From contig NZ_QFFY01000004.1 of NCBI RefSeq assembly GCF_003131205.1, positions 496,001-560,000 of the forward strand: a DNA stretch of 64,000 nt, read 5' to 3'. Under the pieces are notes generated by a model. It was not told where the DNA came from. It made no database searches and worked only from the letters and a program-made list of their open reading frames with translations. Numbering within the stretch: position 1 is the stretch's first letter; the number at the start of each line of letters is the position of its first letter. The position numbers and the translations under genes are program-made. Below, piece by piece: positions 1 to 8,980 of the stretch. The stretch is from Occallatibacter savannae. Lineage in GTDB: Bacteria > Acidobacteriota > Terriglobia > Terriglobales > Acidobacteriaceae.

Positions 1-1
1 G

Positions 2-361
2 GGTACTTGCAGCAACGGTGTCCGGCTGCAATTCGCCTATTTTTTCAAGCTGGATGGCGATGCAGGTTGCGATCCGCAGGACACGACCACGGGGCATTCA
101 CAAGGCCTGGCTGCGATCGCGAACGTGAGCGGTCATGAGCTATCGGAAGCGAGAACCGACCCGGCGAGCCCGGGCGCATGGTACGACTCGCAAGGCGCGG
201 AGAATGGCGATAAATGCGCGTGGACGTTCAATGTGCCGTCTGTAACGTTCTCGAACGGAACGGTATGGAAGATTCAAGGCGAGTGGTCGAATGCGGCCTA
301 TACCGCTGGGACCGGGTATCCGAACAACTCGGGACAGAAGGGCTGCGTCGACGGTCATTGA
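2..361 (+). CDS. Secreted protein, C-terminal part (HE-x-x-E-x-x-TDP type, EXORDIUM-like)
   Basis: The reading frame is open to the left edge, so only the last 119 residues are present. They contain the motif GHELSEARTDP followed by GAWYD and a DKCAW box. That arrangement is familiar from bacterial secreted proteins related to plant EXORDIUM/phosphate-induced protein, where the HE..E part resembles a metal-binding site of a zincin fold. Several cysteines (GTCSNG, AGCDP, DKCAW, GCVDG) suggest disulfides and export. The gene ends just before a strong terminator. Family membership rests on motif memory only, and the enzymatic role is unknown. Confidence 0.6.
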   Translation, partial: GTCSNGVRLQFAYFFKLDGDAGCDPQDTTTGHSQGLAAIANVSGHELSEARTDPASPGAWYDSQGAENGDKCAWTFNVPSVTFSNGTVWKIQGEWSNAAYTAGTGYPNNSGQKGCVDGH

Positions 362-384
362 GATCTGGACTTCCTGTAACCAAG

Positions 385-416
385 AAAGGCCGCCGAAACT
401 GGCGGCCTTTTCTTTT
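385..416 (+). terminator. Rho-independent terminator
   Basis: A 10-bp perfect stem (AAAGGCCGCC and GGCGGCCTTT) with a 6-nt loop is followed by TCTTTT. It lies 24 bases after the stop codon of the preceding gene. The converging VWFA gene ends at 436, so the hairpin may serve both strands. Confidence 0.85.
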
Positions 417-435
417 GCGGGTGCGGGCAGCGGTT

Positions 436-1488
436 TTACTTCTGCTCGCCTTTGGGGGCGTAATAGCCGCGGCGGACCTGGACCTTCATGTCATCGCCTT
501 TGCACTGGACGGAGATATGACGGAAGGTGCCATCCTGTTTCGCATTTGTCGGCGTGTAGCTGGCGAGGTACTCGGTGCGGAGCTCTTCCTCGATTTGCTG
601 GAAGGCCGCTTCGAGCTTGCGGCCATTTGTGCCGACGTTGATGAGGCGGCCGCCGGTCTCTTCGGACAGCTTCTTGGCGGCGGAGAAGCCCGAGTAGCCG
701 AACCCACCGTAGAAGCTGGGCTCGGCAATCAGGATCACGTACACGATGGTGTTGGCCTTCTGCGCGGCGGCGATGGCTTCCTGAATTTTGTGATCGCTGC
801 CCTGGTCGTCGCCGTCCGTCAGGATGATGAGAGCTTTACGGCCGTTCTGGTCGGCCATCTTTTCATTGGCGGCGAGGAAAATGGAATCGTAGAGCAGCGT
901 GCCCTTGGGGCCGCCGTGGGTGGGAATGGTGCCTCCGCCAAGGCCCGGGATGCCTGAGCCGCCATTGCCGCCCGCGGTGTTGATCTGGGCCTTGTTCATG
1001 GCGCGCTCAAGCATGCGGGGGCTGTTGGTGAAATCCTGGAGCAGATCGATATTCACATCGAAGGAGACGAGAAAGGCCTGGTCCTTGGATTTGAGTACGC
1101 GCTCGAGGAACTGACCGCCGGCCTGCTGCTCGAGGGGAAGCACGTCGATTTGGCTGCCGGAGGTGTCGAGCATCAGGCCCAGGGTCAGGGGCAGATGGGT
1201 CTCAGCGCTGAAATTCTTGAGAGTTTGCGGCACCTTGTCTTCGGCGACAGAACAGTCGTCCTTGGTGAGGTGCGGGACCAACTCGCCCGAGTGGTTTTTA
1301 ACGGTGAAGAACAAATCAACCAGGTTGACGTTCAGGCGCAGGGTCCCCACGGACTGGTCGTCGTCAGGTGGCGGCGGGGCGTTGCTTACAGGCGGGGCGT
1401 CGGGCGATGGAACAAGCTGTCCCCATGCTGCCGCCGAGAACAGCGGAAGGGCGACAAGAAGAAACACGAAATAGCGGGGGACTCGCAT
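436..1488 (-). CDS. VWFA-related secreted protein (acidobacterial TIGR03436-type)
   Basis: A 350-aa protein starting with a signal peptide (MRVPRYFVFLLVALPLFSA, cleavage near AWG-Q). A Pro-rich stretch follows, then the acidobacterial VWFA-related domain. This has the typical entry segment (VNLVDLFFTVKN) and a MIDAS-like DTSGS in LMLDTSGSQ, later LIILTDGDD. It ends with RGYYAPK, the usual tail of this family. I chose the ATG at 1488 because it begins the signal peptide; an upstream in-frame ATG at 1581 would add 31 unlike residues. The biochemical function of the family is not established; a cell-surface or adhesion role is assumed from the VWA fold. It is divergent from a second family member. 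Confidence 0.85.
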   Translation of the reverse strand: MRVPRYFVFLLVALPLFSAAAWGQLVPSPDAPPVSNAPPPPDDDQSVGTLRLNVNLVDLFFTVKNHSGELVPHLTKDDCSVAEDKVPQTLKNFSAETHLPLTLGLMLDTSGSQIDVLPLEQQAGGQFLERVLKSKDQAFLVSFDVNIDLLQDFTNSPRMLERAMNKAQINTAGGNGGSGIPGLGGGTIPTHGGPKGTLLYDSIFLAANEKMADQNGRKALIILTDGDDQGSDHKIQEAIAAAQKANTIVYVILIAEPSFYGGFGYSGFSAAKKLSEETGGRLINVGTNGRKLEAAFQQIEEELRTEYLASYTPTNAKQDGTFRHISVQCKGDDMKVQVRRGYYAPKGEQK

Positions 1489-1705
1489 CTTGGTAAGTTG
1501 GACGCCAAAAGTGGCATGAAAGAGAGCACTCCCATTGTAATGAGAGATGCAAGCGAGGCTGTTTCCGGGGCTTGGGGGCAACCTGCAGGCCGTTGGTGCG
1601 TCTGATAATCTGACGGTTGCGACTCATGTGGGGGAACTCAAGTGGGGCGTGCTGCGCGCCGGGGAACTGTTCGGCGCAGGGCTGTATGGGGAGGAAAGAA
1701 CACCT

Positions 1706-3004
1706 GTGGACCGTGGCTTAAGAGCACTGGCGCTGACGGCAGTTTTCAGTACGTGGATAGGTGTCGGCGCGGCGTGTGCGCAGTCGACGGATCAGCAGGT
1801 GCCTGACGCTCCGAAGCCGCAGCCTTCCACGGCTCCCCTGAAGGATATCGGTCCGATTACGCCGGGTATCGGGGCATCGGCAGGACCGACGAGTTCGAGC
1901 GCGGACGTGCCGCAGCAGGCGGCACCGAAAGCTCCGCCGACGCCGCCTACGGACGTGCAGACGACGCCGCCGGAAGGCGGGACACCAGAGGAAATCGCGT
2001 CGGTCGTTCGTACGTACACAACCTACGTCGAGGTTCCGGTCACGGTGAAGGATCAGAAGGGCAATCCGGTGGCGGGACTTACCTGGCGTGACTTCAAGGT
2101 GTACGAGAACGACAAGTGGGAGCCCTTGAAGATTTTCTCCGTCGACCCCGCACCGCTCTCGATGGCCTTTGTTGTCGATCAGAGCGTGACCATGGACGTG
2201 ATGGAGAAGGTGAACAACTCACTCGGGGCGATCCAGGGTGCGCTGTCTCCGTACGATGAGATTTCGGTGTTCACCTACAACAACGGTCCGAGGAAGCTGA
2301 CGGAGTTTACGGGAGCACAAGGCAATCGCGTGCCTGTCGTCTTGGCCATGGCGAAGGCAAGCGGTCGCGAGGAAGCCACGCCAGTGAACAGCGGCCCATT
2401 TGCGGGGTGTTCGATCAGCAAGAACGGCGGGTGTCTTGATTCGAACCCGACGATTCAGCGCGGCGGAGCCACGGGAAACTCCTCGTTCATCACGATCCCG
2501 AAGGAAATCCACACTCTGAACGATGCGATTCTGGCAGCGGCGAAGGAACTGACGAATCGGCCTCAGGGACGGCGCCGGATCATTTACGTGATCTCCGACG
2601 GCAAGGAGTACGGAAGCAAGGCCGCCTACCGGGACGTGCTCCGGTACCTGCAGACCAACAAGATTGCGGTGTACGGGACTCTGGTGGGCGATGCCGCGCG
2701 TTGGGGCGAGGGGTACATCAGCCGGCTGCATCTGCCGTTCACAATGTATGACAACCGGCTGTACGGATATGTACAGGCGACGGGCGGACTCCTGCAGTCC
2801 GAGCGCGATCTGAACGGGATTGAAAAGAGCTACGCCCAACTTGCGGAGCAGGCACGCAACCAGTACATGCTGGTGTACGCCAGCCACGAGCCTCCCTTCG
2901 ACAGCAAATACCGCAAGATCGAGGTTCGGGTGGATCGGCCCGGCGTCGAGGTTATCGCGAAGAAGGGCTACTACCCGTCGAGCCGGGATAACGTCCAGCA
3001 CTAA
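1706..3004 (+). CDS. VWFA-related secreted protein, second copy
   Basis: A 432-aa protein with a signal peptide (LRALALTAVFSTW, cleavage near ACAQS), then about 80 residues rich in Pro, Ala and Thr. The VWFA-related domain has the entry TYVEVPVTVKDQKGNPV, a MIDAS-like FVVDQSVTM, and the tail KKGYYPSS. The MIDAS reads DQSVT rather than the classical DxSxS, so metal binding may be altered. I chose the GTG at 1706 because GAGGAAAG lies just upstream and the signal peptide begins there; longer in-frame starts back to 1547 give non-family sequence. It is paired head-to-head with the gene ending at 436. Confidence 0.85.
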   Translation: MDRGLRALALTAVFSTWIGVGAACAQSTDQQVPDAPKPQPSTAPLKDIGPITPGIGASAGPTSSSADVPQQAAPKAPPTPPTDVQTTPPEGGTPEEIASVVRTYTTYVEVPVTVKDQKGNPVAGLTWRDFKVYENDKWEPLKIFSVDPAPLSMAFVVDQSVTMDVMEKVNNSLGAIQGALSPYDEISVFTYNNGPRKLTEFTGAQGNRVPVVLAMAKASGREEATPVNSGPFAGCSISKNGGCLDSNPTIQRGGATGNSSFITIPKEIHTLNDAILAAAKELTNRPQGRRRIIYVISDGKEYGSKAAYRDVLRYLQTNKIAVYGTLVGDAARWGEGYISRLHLPFTMYDNRLYGYVQATGGLLQSERDLNGIEKSYAQLAEQARNQYMLVYASHEPPFDSKYRKIEVRVDRPGVEVIAKKGYYPSSRDNVQH

Positions 3005-3029
3005 TCGACGACTGCAAGGTCCAGACAAG

Positions 3030-3875
3030 ATGGTTTCATCCGGGGCTACAGCAGGCCTGAGCCTGCTCTCTGCGGCTACGTGGGGAGGGTCGGATTTCGC
3101 CGGTGGGTGGGGCGCGCGCCGGGCTTCGAGCCTGCTGATTACGGCTTCCGGACAGGTCGTATCGCTCGCGGCGCTGCTTTGCATTTGCCTTGCGCTGCGG
3201 CTGCCGGTTCCTGCGACGAAATACCTGGTCTATGCAGGCATCGGCGGGTTCGAGGGGGCGTTTGCGCTGGCGATCTTCTATCGGGCACTGGCGATGGGCG
3301 CCATGGGATTGACGGCTGCGCTGACCGGGCTGCTCACAGCGCTGGTTCCGGTGGTGTTTGACTTGCTCCATGCGGGATGGCCGGGGATGTTTACGACTGC
3401 GGGTCTCGCGCTCGGGCTAAGCGCGATCTGGATGATTTCGCAGTCCCAAGGCGCGTCCGGTTCGGGAACACCGGCCAGGGCGCTGTTGCTGGGGGCATGT
3501 GCCGGCACCGGGTTTGGGGCTCAGCTGATTCTTTTCAAGATGGGCGCCGAGGGTGGGGTGCTCTGGGCCCTGACCTCAGGCAGAATTGCAGGCGCAGTCG
3601 CAATTCTGCTTACCGTGGCGATCGCGCGCCCGAAGGGTGGCTGGAGCGGATTCTGGCTTGCCGGGATCATCTCAGGGAGCCTGGATGCGGTGGGAAACCT
3701 CTTCTACATGCTGGCTTCGCAGAAGGGCAGATTGGATGTGGCGGCCGTGATCTGCTCCATGTATCCGGCGGGAACGATCGTGTTGGCAGGGCTGATCCTG
3801 CGCGAGCGGCCGACCAGAAAGCAGCTTGCGGGGATGGGCCTGGCGCTTGCAGCCGTCGCGCTGCTCAGTGCGTAG
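3030..3875 (+). CDS. EamA/DMT-superfamily permease
   Basis: A 281-residue, almost entirely hydrophobic protein with about ten predicted membrane segments in two five-helix halves, as in drug/metabolite transporters. The second half begins near RALLLGACAGTGFGAQLILFK and ends with the conserved RERPTRKQLAGM-LALAAV segment of EamA repeats. Transport substrate cannot be told. The ATG at 3030 lies 25 bases after the VWFA stop codon, so the two genes may be co-transcribed. Only a weak ribosome site is visible. Confidence 0.85.
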   Translation: MVSSGATAGLSLLSAATWGGSDFAGGWGARRASSLLITASGQVVSLAALLCICLALRLPVPATKYLVYAGIGGFEGAFALAIFYRALAMGAMGLTAALTGLLTALVPVVFDLLHAGWPGMFTTAGLALGLSAIWMISQSQGASGSGTPARALLLGACAGTGFGAQLILFKMGAEGGVLWALTSGRIAGAVAILLTVAIARPKGGWSGFWLAGIISGSLDAVGNLFYMLASQKGRLDVAAVICSMYPAGTIVLAGLILRERPTRKQLAGMGLALAAVALLSA

Positions 3876-4007
3876 CTTTGATCCACCATCTACATGGTGC
3901 ACCTATTGCACTCGACAAACTCCTCCGTTGGCCTTCCTCGAAGTCTCTTTGCTGGTCATGCGCTATAGTCATGGGACGATCGCTCCAGCGGTGAGGGAGA
4001 TGGATCG

Positions 4008-4018
4008 GGAGGTGATCC
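4008..4018 (+). promoter_or_regulatory. Very strong Shine-Dalgarno site
   Basis: GGAGGTGATCC is complementary to nearly the whole anti-Shine-Dalgarno end of 16S rRNA. It lies 3 bases before the ATG at 4022 (9 bases after GGAGG) and fixes that start. Confidence 0.8.
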
Positions 4019-4021
4019 AGA

Positions 4022-4762
4022 ATGCCGTCACTGAGTGGAAAATCTGCATTGGTTACAGGTGGCTCGCGAGGGATCGGCGCTGCGATTGCTTCGCGGCTCG
4101 CCAGACAAGGAGCCGATGTGGCCGTGACCTTTAGTTCATCGCCGGAACGCGCACAGCGGGTCGTCGACGATATCAACCGAGAGGGCGGTAAGGGCCTGGC
4201 CATCAAGGCGGACGCTGCGGATCAAAGTGCTGTGAGGGCTGCAATTCAGCAAGCGGCGAAGGAGTTCGGGAAAATCGACATTCTAGTGAACAATGCTGGA
4301 GTGCTGGCCCTTGGGCCAATTGCGACATTTTCTGCCGAGGATTTTGAGCGAGCGCTCTCAGTGAACGTGCGCAGTGTCTTCACCGCGATCCAGGAGGCGC
4401 TGAAGCACATGCCTGATGGAGGACGGATTATCACGATCGGTTCGGTGAACAGCGAGAGAATGCCGTTCGAAGGAGGGTCGGTGTACGCCCTGACAAAAGG
4501 CGCGGTCGCGAGTTTCACAAAGGGGCTTGCACGTGATTTAGGCGCAAGAAAGATAACCGTGAATAACATCCAGCCGGGTCCAGTAGACACGGAAGCGAAT
4601 CCGGCGAGCGGCCCGTTCGCGGATACGATGATGGGACTGCTGGCAATGAAGAGATATGCTCACGCGGAAGAGATCGCTGCCATGACGGCTTACCTGGCAG
4701 GGCCCGAGGCAGGATACGTGACGGGGGCTTCCTTGCTCATCGACGGTGGATTCGCGGCATAA
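4022..4762 (+). CDS. SDR family oxidoreductase (FabG-like)
   Basis: A 246-aa classical short-chain dehydrogenase/reductase. Visible motifs are the dinucleotide-binding TGGSRGIG (12-19), NNAG near 90-93, catalytic Ser141, Tyr155 and Lys159 (SVYALTK), and the PGPVDTE loop. It ends with GASLLIDGGFAA, typical of FabG-like 3-oxoacyl-reductase relatives. It should reduce a carbonyl with NAD(P)H in the cytosol; the substrate is not determined by the sequence. It is a single gene with its own strong ribosome site. Confidence 0.9.
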   Translation: MPSLSGKSALVTGGSRGIGAAIASRLARQGADVAVTFSSSPERAQRVVDDINREGGKGLAIKADAADQSAVRAAIQQAAKEFGKIDILVNNAGVLALGPIATFSAEDFERALSVNVRSVFTAIQEALKHMPDGGRIITIGSVNSERMPFEGGSVYALTKGAVASFTKGLARDLGARKITVNNIQPGPVDTEANPASGPFADTMMGLLAMKRYAHAEEIAAMTAYLAGPEAGYVTGASLLIDGGFAA

Positions 4763-4922
4763 TCGTGAAACTGGAAGCATTCGCGCGAACCTGCTAGACG
4801 TGGCGTATCTAGAGACTCAGCAGCCGTTTGCAGCAAGAGCCATGGTTATGCGAGCTAAGACGTTGTTCACAGGTAACAATCGGGGAAGACCTAAGTTCCG
4901 CCGGGAGCAGTTACTGAATGTC

Positions 4923-4951
4923 TTGACGTGCGATAGAGACCTAAGGATACT
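4923..4951 (+). promoter_or_regulatory. Sigma-70-like promoter
   Basis: TTGACG (4923-4928), a 17-base spacer and GATACT (4946-4951). It is followed by an AAGGGG ribosome site at 4970-4975, so it probably drives the small gene starting at 4987. Confidence 0.55.
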
Positions 4952-4986
4952 AAGCAGAACCTGCAAAAAAAGGGGTTAGCGCGACT

Positions 4987-5280
4987 TTGGGCTCACAAAC
5001 ATCTCCCTCGCTATCATCATGGCTGGCTATCGCGCTGATCGCGGTAATCGCAGCTATTCTGGTCGCGCCCGATGTCGAACTGCCCGACACTACTTTGCAA
5101 GGCAACAACGCGCCCGTCGCCCTTCACATAGTTTCTCATCATGTGCCGCACGGGAAACAGCAGCTTCGTGGAGTGCCGATCAATGAACTGAGTGGATGCG
5201 TGCAGACGGCGAGCAGGTGCAGATCTCGCGTCACTGATTTGGCCGCGCCTCCTGAGCCACATCCGATCTTGCGCTGCTAG
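4987..5280 (+). CDS. Small hypothetical membrane or secreted protein (TTG start)
   Basis: A 97-aa protein with one N-terminal hydrophobic segment (SSWLAIALIAVIAAILVA) followed by the soluble stretch PDVELPDTTLQGNNAPVALH. No family can be named. Support comes from a good promoter (4923-4951), an AAGGGG ribosome site 11 bases before the TTG, and a sensible anchor or signal segment. The C-terminal half is low in recognisable features and could be degraded. It lies alone between the SDR and the GNAT-like gene. Confidence 0.5.
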   Translation: MGSQTSPSLSSWLAIALIAVIAAILVAPDVELPDTTLQGNNAPVALHIVSHHVPHGKQQLRGVPINELSGCVQTASRCRSRVTDLAAPPEPHPILRC

Positions 5281-5457
5281 GGAAGTTCTCGTCGTGACAG
5301 GACCCCTCCGCTTCCTACTTACGATTCTCATCGTGAATTCACCTGAGTGTTTCAATCCTTAAGCATCATAGGCTGAGAGCGCCGCAGGATTGCCAATCGC
5401 ACGCTTTCTGACCGACCCAGCGACAGGTTGGGCGCAGCCTAACGCAGGAGACCATCT

Positions 5458-6471
5458 ATGGGCGCCGGAACTGTTTCGTCGTCTCTGCTTGTTCAGGAAT
5501 TAGACCGTGCCCGATCTGACCTTTCCGCATTCAATCTGGATTGGTGGCTGGAGATTGCCCGAAGCTTTCCGGGATACCGTGAGGCGACCTTCATCCGCGG
5601 GAAGGAGACACTAGGAAGATTGCCTTATGTTTTAAGGAAGAATCGTATAGGTCTGACGTTCGGACACGATCCATACTGGGCGCACCTTGGCGGGCCCATC
5701 GTCCAGGAGAGACTGAGCATCTCCGAGCAGGCAGATGCAATCCGCTCTTTGGTTCAACAGCTACCCAAAAGAGCCTCCTTAACGTTCGTCTGCGATCCAA
5801 CCGTGAGTTATGCCGGCTTGGTGAGGAGCGCCTTTATTCAGGCCGGGTTCGAATATACGAGCCAACTTACCTATGTACGCCTGCCTGAAGACGGCGACGT
5901 TCTGAGTGAGAAGAGCCGCAAGCATCGCGGTCATATCAAGCGCGCAGCCAAAAGCCTCGACTGCATCGACGTAAGTGCATGCGAATTTGTGCAGTTCTTC
6001 AAGGAGAACCTTGATGCGCGAGGAAAACAGAGTTACGCTCCGCTGGATATGTTGCCGCAACTGATCGGGCGAGCTGTTGAACGCGGCTGCGCGCGTGCGA
6101 TCGCTGCAGTGGCAAAGTCGCAGAGCCCGCAGGGGCCCCGGCCAACTCTTGATGCAGCCATCGTATATATCTGGGACGATCGCCGATGCTACTACTGGCT
6201 TTCAACACATCGAGTAGCCGGGGCGGGAAGCAAACCTCACCCCGACGCGGTGAAGCTCTTGCTTGTGAATGCCATGGAGCACGCCCAGAGCATGGGACTG
6301 GTATTCGATGCGGACGGAGTTGTGACGCCAGGTGCGGACCATCTTTACCGCACGATTCTTGGGTTCAGGATCGAGGAGCGCCGAGATGTATTCGTGCGCC
6401 TGAATGCGCTCGAACGGATGTACCAGAAATCAAGACTCAAATTGATGCGAGGTCGGTCGGATGCAGGTTAA
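5458..6471 (+). CDS. FemAB/GNAT-like acyltransferase (Acetyltransf_6 type)
   Basis: A 337-aa cytosolic protein with the layout of the FemAB/CelD-like branch of the GNAT fold. It has an N-terminal half with a KSRKHRGHIKRA-type basic helix near residues 145-157, and a C-terminal half with the YYWLSTHR strand and a VFDADGV element. Relatives transfer acyl or aminoacyl groups during exopolysaccharide or peptidoglycan modification; the substrate here is unknown. The ATG at 5458 has an AGGAG-type site about 8 bases upstream. It converges on the methyltransferase gene (9-base gap). Confidence 0.75.
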   Translation: MGAGTVSSSLLVQELDRARSDLSAFNLDWWLEIARSFPGYREATFIRGKETLGRLPYVLRKNRIGLTFGHDPYWAHLGGPIVQERLSISEQADAIRSLVQQLPKRASLTFVCDPTVSYAGLVRSAFIQAGFEYTSQLTYVRLPEDGDVLSEKSRKHRGHIKRAAKSLDCIDVSACEFVQFFKENLDARGKQSYAPLDMLPQLIGRAVERGCARAIAAVAKSQSPQGPRPTLDAAIVYIWDDRRCYYWLSTHRVAGAGSKPHPDAVKLLLVNAMEHAQSMGLVFDADGVVTPGADHLYRTILGFRIEERRDVFVRLNALERMYQKSRLKLMRGRSDAG

Positions 6472-6480
6472 CCCTCGGGA

Positions 6481-7242
6481 TCACGGTTTGCGGAAGGTGA
6501 GGCAGTAGAGCTTTCCTCCGCAAATTTCCCGTGCAGAGACGTCTCTCATCTCCGACGGCACAAGATCGATGGGGCAGCGGACCTTTTCCGAACCTGGCGG
6601 GAAGCTGCTCCTAACACCTGGTGTGCGCTGGTAATTATCGCGAATGGTGCGCTCAGTTTCGTCGACAATGACGATCTTCGTGCCGGGCTTGGCGACCCAT
6701 ATCATCTCCTTGATCGCCCGAAGCCTGTCAGTGAAGAAGTTGATGCCACCCGCGTGGAAGACGCAATCGAATGCGCCGGCCTTGAAGGGAAGCCGTTCGG
6801 CTTCGGCCTGAAAAAGGTGAGCATTGCGGCGCCATTTCAGAAGGTTCCGCTGGCATTTGTTGAGCATTCCCCAAGAGATATCCACTCCATAGAACTCGAT
6901 GTCATGAGGAAGGAAGCGAAGGTTCGCGCCGGTCCCAACGGAGACTTCAAGGACGTTGGCTTGAGGCTTGAGCTCAAGTTCGCTCATGAATTCATGGCGG
7001 TAGCTGGGCTTGCGCGTAAACCAGTGATACAGGCGTTCGGCGAAGTCATAGCCGGGCGCGATCCGATCGTATAGGGTTTGATATTTAAGGTTGGGCCCAG
7101 TGACTGTGCTGACGAACAGAGGGATGCCGTCTCGAATGGGATAAATGCGGCCCGTCGCCGTATTACGCAAGTTGGTGCCAGCGCGCTCGAGTGCGTAGCG
7201 CGTGTCGGGATCACACAGTAGTGATAAGACGAGATCTTCCAT
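6481..7242 (-). CDS. Class I SAM-dependent methyltransferase (UbiE-like)
   Basis: A 253-aa protein. The first 50 residues resemble a Trm112-like segment without zinc cysteines (MEDLVLSLLCDPDTRYALE, then IYPIRDGIPLFV). The Rossmann methyltransferase core follows, with motif I VLEVSVGTGAN, the acidic loop YGVDIS, motif II LPFKAGAFDCVFHAGG, and a post-motif helix. The substrate is unknown. I chose the ATG at 7242, preceded by GGTGA, over a longer start at 7341 that would intrude into the intergenic region shared with cysS. It is divergent from cysS with 133 bases between. Confidence 0.8.
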   Translation of the reverse strand: MEDLVLSLLCDPDTRYALERAGTNLRNTATGRIYPIRDGIPLFVSTVTGPNLKYQTLYDRIAPGYDFAERLYHWFTRKPSYRHEFMSELELKPQANVLEVSVGTGANLRFLPHDIEFYGVDISWGMLNKCQRNLLKWRRNAHLFQAEAERLPFKAGAFDCVFHAGGINFFTDRLRAIKEMIWVAKPGTKIVIVDETERTIRDNYQRTPGVRSSFPPGSEKVRCPIDLVPSEMRDVSAREICGGKLYCLTFRKP

Positions 7243-7375
7243 TTCACCGATTTTCTGGCGCCGGCATGCAGGGGCTTCCAAGCAGAATACGCCGGATATG
7301 GGGTCACCTGGACTGGGCGCAAAAGTAACGTGGAATCCCACCCGTAATCCCCGCTGCTACAATCGGGTAGATCGA

Positions 7376-8899
7376 ATGACCCTTGATTTGACTGAGGAAA
7401 TGAGCTCCCTGCCCGCGACGACGACCTTGCGCTTGTTCAATACCCTCTCAGGAGAAGTGGATGAACTGGTTCCTTCCGACGGCAAGGAACTGCGGATGTA
7501 TGCCTGCGGGCCTACGGTCTACGACTACGGGCATATTGGAAATTTCAGGACGTTCCTCGAGATCGACGTCCTGCGGCGGTTCCTGAAGCTGACGGGCGTG
7601 CAGCTGCGCCATGTCATGAACATCACGGACGTCGACGACAAGATCATCCGCAACTCATCCGCCGCGGGGATCTCGATCGGCGACTACACGAAGAAGTATG
7701 TCGAGGCGTTTTTCGAGGACCTGGATGCGCTGGGTGTGCAGCGGCCAGAGATCATTGCGCGGGCGACGGAAAACATCGACCGCATGGTTGAGCTGATCGA
7801 GAAACTCAAGGAAGCGGGAGCGGCTTACAAGACCGAGGACGGTTCGTGGTACTTCAAGCTGAAGGCGTTTCCTGAGTACGGGAAGCTGAGCAAGAAAGAC
7901 CTGAGCGGCATGGAAGACGGCGCACGCGTCGACGTCGATGAGTACGAGAAGGATTCTGCGCGTGATTTTGCGCTCTGGAAAGCTCCAAAGCCAGGCGAGA
8001 CGGCGTGGGATACGGTGATCGGGCGAGGGCGACCAGGCTGGCACATTGAGTGCTCGGCGATGTCCATGAAGTACCTGGGCGACAGCTTCGATCTGCATGC
8101 GGGCGGCGAGGATTTGATGTTCCCGCACCATGAGAATGAGATCGCACAGAGCGAGAGCGTGACGCACCAGCCGCTGGCGCGGCATTGGATGCATGTGCGG
8201 TTCCTGCTGGTCGACGGGAAAAAGATGTCGAAGAGCGAGGGGAACTTCTACACGCTCAGGGATCTGCTGCTGAAGGGGTATAAGGCTTCGGCGATACGGC
8301 TGGCGCTGATTTCAGTGCCGTATCGTCACCAGTTGAACTTTACGTTCGATGGGCTCGTGGATGCGACAGCGGCGATCGACCGGCTGCGGACATTCAACGG
8401 TCGGCTGACGAAGGGGAAATTCGAGGCGGGCGAAAATCCCGAGGTGCAGGCTGCGGTGAAGAAGAGTCACCAAGACTATATGGCGGCTCTTGCAAATGAT
8501 CTGAATACCGCTGAGGCACGTGCACCGATTTTCGACCTGGTGCGGCTGTCGAACACGGCGATGGATCAGGGGAAGTTCTTCGAAGCCGATCGCGAGGCAG
8601 TGAAACGCGTGCTTGCGGACTTCGATGCGGTGTTCGCGGTGATCGAGGATCGTGACGCGGAGCCGATGCGCAAAGCGGTGGAGTGGGCTAAGCAAGAGGG
8701 GCGCGAAGCCGACGTTGCTCCGGAACTGCTGGCCCAGGTTTCATTGACGGATGACGCGATCAATGCGCTGCTTGCGGAACGGGATCAGGCTAAGCGGCGC
8801 CGAGACTTTGGGCGTGCAGATGCGATCAGGAAAGAGCTGACCGAGAAGGGCATCGTCATCGAGGACTCGAAGGATGGGGTCAGGTGGAAGAGGAAGTGA
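7376..8899 (+). CDS. cysS: Cysteinyl-tRNA synthetase
   Basis: A 507-aa class I aminoacyl-tRNA synthetase that charges tRNA-Cys. Cys44 in ACGPTVYDYGHIGNF is a zinc ligand, with the HIGH-type motif HIGN (53-56). The other zinc-binding elements are ECSAMS and HAGGEDLMFPHHENE, and KKMSKSEGN is the KMSKS loop. The C-terminal helical anticodon region is full length, ending in the usual GVRWKRK. The ATG at 7376 fits the family N-terminus. A TACAAT hexamer at 7358-7363 could be a -10 element close to the start. Confidence 0.97.
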   Translation: MTLDLTEEMSSLPATTTLRLFNTLSGEVDELVPSDGKELRMYACGPTVYDYGHIGNFRTFLEIDVLRRFLKLTGVQLRHVMNITDVDDKIIRNSSAAGISIGDYTKKYVEAFFEDLDALGVQRPEIIARATENIDRMVELIEKLKEAGAAYKTEDGSWYFKLKAFPEYGKLSKKDLSGMEDGARVDVDEYEKDSARDFALWKAPKPGETAWDTVIGRGRPGWHIECSAMSMKYLGDSFDLHAGGEDLMFPHHENEIAQSESVTHQPLARHWMHVRFLLVDGKKMSKSEGNFYTLRDLLLKGYKASAIRLALISVPYRHQLNFTFDGLVDATAAIDRLRTFNGRLTKGKFEAGENPEVQAAVKKSHQDYMAALANDLNTAEARAPIFDLVRLSNTAMDQGKFFEADREAVKRVLADFDAVFAVIEDRDAEPMRKAVEWAKQEGREADVAPELLAQVSLTDDAINALLAERDQAKRRRDFGRADAIRKELTEKGIVIEDSKDGVRWKRK

Positions 8900-8980
8900 A
8901 AAGGCTGGGAGTAGAGAACCGGGACTAGAAAGTAGACGATCCCCTCTGGGTCACTTTGGGAGAGCGAGAGGTCGAGTCGT

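Noticed and set aside
2219..3184. A 321-codon minus-strand frame opposite the second VWFA gene and the DMT permease gene
   Set aside because: It crosses the boundary of two well-supported genes and shows no domain or signal.
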